Origin: Toxonevra muliebris
Lineage: Eukaryota; Arthropoda; Insecta; Diptera; Pallopteridae
Length of the DNA stretch: 64,000 nt
Assembly (NCBI GenBank): GCA_963691655.1
Contig: OY829326.1
Coordinates: forward strand, 88,219,235 to 88,283,234
Direction of reading: 5' to 3'
Shown here: positions 59,480 through 64,000 of the stretch, one piece after another
Layout of the letters: each line of letters begins with the position of its first letter
How positions within the stretch are numbered: position 1 is the first letter of the stretch
Notes under the pieces: model-generated
The model's database searches: none
Told to the model about the DNA's origin: nothing
The model's input: the letters and a program-made list of their open reading frames with translations, nothing else
Translations under genes and position numbers: made by a program

Positions 59480-61430
59480 TTTTTTATTTATTTATTTATT
59501 TTAGTCTATGGACAAAAATTCCTTACAGACTATACAAATTGTAGTACTTCAGTGTAACTTAAAAGTAAACTAAATTTATGAATAAAAAGAATTAAGCATA
59601 TTTTTAAATGCTGATTTAGAAACAGTGAAATCTAACGCTAAAGAATTTGAGACAGAATTAAATTCTATTAAAGCTCTATGGATAGGAGCAAAGAAAACAT
59701 AATTTGTCTTACAAACCACAGAATAAAATAAAACACAGTGGCGAAGACTTCTCGTAGGTACGTTAAAGTGGATCAACTCTAAGAGAGCTAGACAATTCAC
59801 AGACCCACAAATAATATCATATACAAACAATAGGGACAGAATCGATCTACGACTCTGTAAAGATCTTAAATTAATCAGTTTACAGCGGGCTGCATATGAT
59901 GGAGTAGGATCTACAAAGGGCAAAAAACGCAAAGCGTAACGTAGGAACATTTTTTGAATCCGTTCAAGACGGTTGATAGCCGCATACTCAAGGATTGATT
60001 TCACGAATTAGGTATACAATACTTTAAGTGTGTATGGGTCCAAGAAATTGGAACTATTGCGACGAATGAAAGCAAGTAAAGAGTAAGCTTTCGGTATTAT
60101 ATAGTTCAAGTGAAAAACAAAAGAAAGCTTTTTGTCAAAGACAACTAACTCCCAAATCTTTTATTTCACATACGGATTTTAGGTTAGAATGACCAATATG
60201 ATATGAAGTAGGAATACTACTATTTAATTTAGTAATCGCCATGTGGAAACACTTATTTGTATTTAACAATAAACGATTTATGCAACACCAATCCAAAACT
60301 TTGTCCAAATCAGATTGCAATGTTAAGGCATCAGAGTGATTTTTTATTACTGAATAAAGCTTCAAATCATCTGCATACAATAAAAATTTTGAATTAGAAA
60401 AACAGTTACTAATATCATTAATAAATAGGACGAAAAGTAATGGACCTAAAATACTACCTTGAGGAACACCAGAGGTGGCCCTAAAGGGAATTGATTCAAC
60501 TTTGTCGATAACAACAAACGAAAGCCTATTTGTCAAGTAACTTCTAATCCACTTCAAAAAGGCAGAGAGGAAACCCAGATTTGCCAATTTGAAAATCAAT
60601 AAATTATGAGAGACCTTGTCCAACGCTTTAGAAAAATCGGTGTAAATGGAATCAATTTGGAAACCATTTTGAAACGCAACAATACAGTCTTCGGTAAAAA
60701 CTGAAAGATTAGTAATTGTTGAACGACCCGAGACAAAACCATGTTGATTTGAGCATATTATGTTTTTAACCGCAAAATAAATCTTATTTTTTACTATGCC
60801 TTCAAAAAGTTTAGAGACTGTAGTTAACTTAGAAATAGGCCTATAGTTAGAGATATCATTCTTATTACCATTTTTAAAAATAGGAGAGATAGCAGTGATT
60901 TTCCAATCATCAATAAAAACACCAGAGGACAACGATTTATTGAAGAGGAGTCTCAATGGTTGGATGATAGATGATATGCAGTTCTTAAAGAATAGATCTG
61001 AAAGGCGGCCGAAATCAATTTGAGCTGATAACTTAAGATCGAGAATACCATTTATAATATCATCATCAAGGGACCCAAAGTCAATTGAGTTATCAGACCC
61101 ATAAACGAAACTATCATCTATCTCAGTAGCACCATCAAAATTAGATTTGAAAAATTCTGCAAAGAGATTGGCCACATCCTCAGAAGAGCAAGCAGATTTC
61201 TCATTTAGGAAAACTGTGGATGGAATAGCAGATGACGATTTTCTGGATTTAACGTACCTCCAAAAGGCCTTCGGATTGGTATTAATATTGATTTCAAACT
61301 GTTGGATGTAATTATGGTAAAGATAATTATTCAGAATACTGAATTCCAATTTATAATATTGATACCTAGAGTAGTAATAAGAATTATTGGTACTTTTGAA
61401 ATTTTGTGAGACATTGTAATTTTTTATATG
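59480..61430 (-). mobile_element. LINE (Jockey/CR1-like), 5'-truncated, nearly intact RT
   Basis: Minus strand. A 404-codon frame (61349-60135) covers most of a reverse transcriptase: NPKAFWRYVKSRKSSS near the start; DWKITAISPIFKNG and SNYRPIS (finger region); QHGFVSGRSTITNL; IYTDFSKALDKVSHNLL (first catalytic Asp); SGVPQGSILGPLLFVLFIND (motif B); FLLYADDLKLYS (catalytic box); WCCINRLLLNTNKC (thumb). After a frame break, the C-terminal part (60004-59576) reads LERIQKMFLRYALRF and LRSLQSRRSILSLLFVYDII. The element ends in a TAAA/AAAT simple-repeat tail (about 59484-59503). The endonuclease and ORF1 are missing, as expected for 5' truncation. It inserted into the TACGTAA-ended repeat. Confidence 0.9.
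60135..61349 (-). CDS. LINE reverse transcriptase ORF (partial)
   Basis: The longest uninterrupted frame of the LINE, encoding the fingers, palm and part of the thumb of a target-primed reverse transcriptase. Both palm Asp motifs (TDFSKALDKV and YADD) are intact. One deviation is DFSKALDKV, where most relatives have AFDKV. It lacks the N-terminal endonuclease and is separated from its C-terminal portion by a frameshift near 60130, so it is probably not functional. Confidence 0.85.
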   Translation of the reverse strand: MEFSILNNYLYHNYIQQFEININTNPKAFWRYVKSRKSSSAIPSTVFLNEKSACSSEDVANLFAEFFKSNFDGATEIDDSFVYGSDNSIDFGSLDDDIINGILDLKLSAQIDFGRLSDLFFKNCISSIIQPLRLLFNKSLSSGVFIDDWKITAISPIFKNGNKNDISNYRPISKLTTVSKLFEGIVKNKIYFAVKNIICSNQHGFVSGRSTITNLSVFTEDCIVAFQNGFQIDSIYTDFSKALDKVSHNLLIFKLANLGFLSAFLKWIRSYLTNRLSFVVIDKVESIPFRATSGVPQGSILGPLLFVLFINDISNCFSNSKFLLYADDLKLYSVIKNHSDALTLQSDLDKVLDWCCINRLLLNTNKCFHMAITKLNSSIPTSYHIGHSNLKSVCEIKDLGVSCL

Positions 61431-61510
61431 TTATCATAGAAGCGATATAACCCTTTCACGATCGTAAGAACTGTGGCGGCATTTTAACATTTTTTTTTTA
61501 ATTTTTAAGT

Positions 61511-61820
61511 TACTACTACTATTATGGCACAACAGCCCATGGAGGGCCAAGGCCGAGCTTTTCGCATCCATTCATGTTGTGTGAGTTATATTTATACACG
61601 AATGGAAGGGACCTACAGTTTTATGCCGAATCTGAACGGCTAAGTGAAAAGCTTTTCATAGGCATTTTTTTACTCTTGGAGGTTTGCCATTGCCAGCCAA
61701 GAGGTGGTGCCATGTAGAAAAATTTTTATTTTCTATTTTTGATTTTTTTAAGCGTGCCGAGATATGAACCCGGGCACCTCTGCGTTAGCAGTCCAACACA
61801 CTAACCACTAGCCTACAGCG
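61511..61820 (-). mobile_element. tRNA-derived SINE, copy C (full length)
   Basis: Minus orientation, about 310 bp. The head reads GCTGTAGGCTAGTGGTTAG (A box), then TGTTGGACTGCTAACGCAGA (anticodon-arm-like), then GGTTCATATCT (B box near 61761-61771). The body matches copies A and B, and the 3' tail is (TAG)n at 61511-61522. No convincing target duplication was found. Confidence 0.85.
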
Positions 61821-62289
61821 AAATCATGATGAATTCAGAAGAATTAATTTCAAAACTGTGAAGTTATAAAAAAATAGCTCATTAAAACAAATGAATTTAT
61901 TTTGGGACATATGTGCCCCTATGTGCGTCAAGAGAGGCATTAATTCCTAACAAATAGTATCGGTTTTAGTAAAACTAAATGAAAAAATTATAATTTAAGT
62001 TCAAAATTATTTGAAAAATAAAAAAATAAATATGGTATTCGGTAAAACAATCTCTTTAGGCGGTGAAACATGAAAAATGTGAAAGATGAAAAATGTTTCA
62101 TTTCACGCAAAACATTTTTTAGTTGTATATTTATATAATCTTTAGATATTAATAATATCTTGAAGACTTTTATACTAGTAGCAGAAATAATTGTATATTG
62201 AAGGCTTCAAAAAAATTACAAAAAGTAAAAGACTTCCAATACCATTGAGGCTTTTTATTGCGAAGCTGTAGGTGAGCTTAATGACTCCA
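61821..62289. other. Non-coding stretch before BEL element
   Basis: Might contain the untranslated leader of the BEL element, but no LTR or primer-binding site was recognised. Confidence 0.4.
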
Positions 62290-64000
62290 TTGAAAAGTTG
62301 TCGATTGCAAGTCATGTTGCGGCGCCCAGTCGAGCTGCGACATCCACGTTATCTGCGATATCAATTTTTCCGAAAATTGAATTGCCTAGATTCGACGGTA
62401 CACTTTATGGCTGGCTGCATTTTAAAGATATGTTCACAACGGTGGTAATCGGCGATAAGACTATATCGAATGTTCAGGGTTTGCCTACCTGAAAAGCAGT
62501 GTTCATGGGGAAGCAGAAAATTTGCTTAAAAATATCTCGGTAATCGAAACTAACTTTAATTTCGCATGGGATATTCTACAACAGTGTTGCGATAGCAAAA
62601 GGCGCTTGGTGAGGATGTATTTAAAAGAAATCGTGAATATTCCAAACTCACAAGTCGAGTCTGCAGCCTCAACACGTAAAATGTTGAATGGCGTGTCCTA
62701 TTTCTCAATGGGATGACTAGCTCGTGTTTCTGGTGACTGAAAAACTTGACCCGAACACTATCCAAGATTGGGAATTTTCACTCGTATCGCCTGATCACAT
62801 TCCAGCTTACAGCGAGTTGGTGAAGTTCTTGGAAGCCGTGTATAGGGTCTTGAGTCTATGGGGGCCATTCCAAAGCAAAGACCAATGGATTTTGGCTCGA
62901 AAACCACTCAGGCGCCGCTCATACGCAGCCATCTCAGCAGCGTAGCCCGCTGCAGCAGCTGTTTAGGCAAACATATTCTCATATTTTGCCGTGAGTTCCG
63001 TAAGTTAATACCATCTCTTAAACTATACTTCGTTCAAAAGAATAAACTTTGCCAAAACTGCTTAAAACCTGGCCATGGATATAACGAATGCACATTTACA
63101 TATACCTGCCAAAAATGTAATAAAAAACATCACACTATGCTACACGACGGCATACTCTCAAGCGGCATTGCGACGCATCACGCTCGAGCTTACGAGCCCA
63201 AGCGCTCGCTTGTGCCCAACACTATTTACTGATCTTTTCGGTCTAAATTTAGCGGATCTTAAATTCTATGTGCCTGGATCCATAGACATAATTTTAGGAG
63301 CTGACATATACGAGCACTTGCTCTGCGGTGGCGTGAAACATAGGTCACCTGATGCCCCTGTGTCTCAGCACATCCACTTAGGCTGGGTCGTTCATGGACG
63401 CTATCCTGAATCTATGACTCCGCTCCGCACAAGCTTTTGTGCATCAACAGCAACTGAGCTCAACGAATTAGTCAAAGCTCTCTGGGCATTTCACGCATGT
63501 GAATATTGTCATCCAAACTGACTCTCGATGAGCTATATTGCGAAGACTTTTTCGAACGCGCAATACGCCGAACTGGTTCCGGCCGTATGCAGTGCGCTAT
63601 CCATTCAAACCATCAGCTGATCTGTCTGGGTTTGTAGATAGTAAATTTGACGCTGTAAAGCTTTTTAATTATCAAACCAAACGTCTTGAAAACGATAGTC
63701 ATCTGAAGTCACTCTACGAAGACTTCATGTCCGAGTTTCTCAGACTTGGGCACATGCAACCTGTTTGCGAAGACTTCGAACCGCAGCCTGTCTGCTATAT
63801 TCCACACCATGGGCTCTACAAGGACTACAAAGCTACAAATAGTTTTCAACGCATCACGCCTGCTTGTTGTACCAAAGCTTCAAAATAACTTATCCTCAAT
63901 AATACTGAAATGGCGTACGCACAAGGTCGCATTTATGGCCGACATTGAAAAATGCTTTCGACAAATTTTAGTTGATCGTGAGGGCGCTGCCATACAACGA
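62290..64000 (+). mobile_element. BEL/Pao LTR retrotransposon, 5' coding part, runs off window
   Basis: Frame-shifted gag-pol of the BEL/Pao type. Gag: FPKIELPRFDGTLYGWLHFK (near 62367-62426), WDILQQCCDSKRRLVRMYLK, then EIVNIPNSQVESAASTRKML, then FLVTEKLDPNTIQDWEFSL. Zinc knuckles: CQNCLKPGHGYNEC (near 63054-63095) and CQKCNKKHHTMLH. The protease core with its Asp-Ser/Thr-Gly is absent. Sequence jumps from the knuckles to the protease C-terminal side, DIILGADIYEHLL (near 63285-63323). The reverse transcriptase begins VCYIPHHGL and continues at the window end with FMADIEKCFRQILVDREGAA, the first catalytic Asp motif. Frameshifts near 62490, 62715, 62945, 63230 and 63885 show it is dead. Confidence 0.9.

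Overview
The window is AT-rich eukaryotic DNA that reads like an insect genome, most likely a brachyceran fly. I infer this from the transposon families (Tc1, mariner, Harbinger, hAT and pogo-like elements, Jockey/CR1/I-type LINEs, gypsy and BEL retrotransposons, a tRNA-derived SINE), from CA/TA-rich microsatellites, and from poly-glutamine and CAA/CAG-rich tracts in the gene-like stretches. I cannot name the species. Almost all long open frames are chance frames or transposon debris. This looks like intron, intergenic or repeat-rich sequence.

Layout. 1-16 kb: the 3' half of a Tc1-like element, a hairpin repeat, a hAT-like MITE with terminal repeats and a probable 8-bp duplication, a broken Tc1/mariner transposase, several copies of a dispersed repeat (called R here), a SINE sitting inside one R copy, and a decayed gypsy-type retrotransposon interrupted by an insert carrying a minisatellite. 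16-22 kb: a LINE RNase H fragment, a second SINE copy and a LINE split by a DNA-transposon-like insert. 22-28 kb: two LINE reverse transcriptase fragments, a possible minus-strand 5' UTR exon and a Harbinger-like element. 29-41 kb: a deleted mariner, a Tc1-like element with repeated inner and outer inverted repeats, a full-length dead Tc1-like element, two MITEs and a Tc1 fragment. 41-46 kb: a diverged SINE relative and a degenerate tandem repeat.

46.6-48.4 kb holds the only convincing host gene: a plus-strand terminal exon with a strong splice acceptor, a 427-codon frame (Gln-rich start, eh1-like and proline-rich segments, acidic tail) and a downstream AATAAA. I do not recognise the protein. 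50-54 kb: a mariner remnant and a second copy of the 1.6 kb Tc1-like element. 57-64 kb: copies of a TACGTAA-ended repeat, an unassigned coding remnant, a 5'-truncated LINE with a nearly continuous reverse transcriptase, another SINE copy, and the 5' part of a BEL/Pao retrotransposon running off the window.

No rRNA gene, CRISPR array or functional tRNA gene was seen. The most useful observations are the minus-oriented SINE family, one member of which has natural empty sites elsewhere in the window; the pair of matched full-length Tc1-like copies; the long hairpin near 2.6 kb; and the unrecognised 427-residue protein. I found no new multi-gene system.
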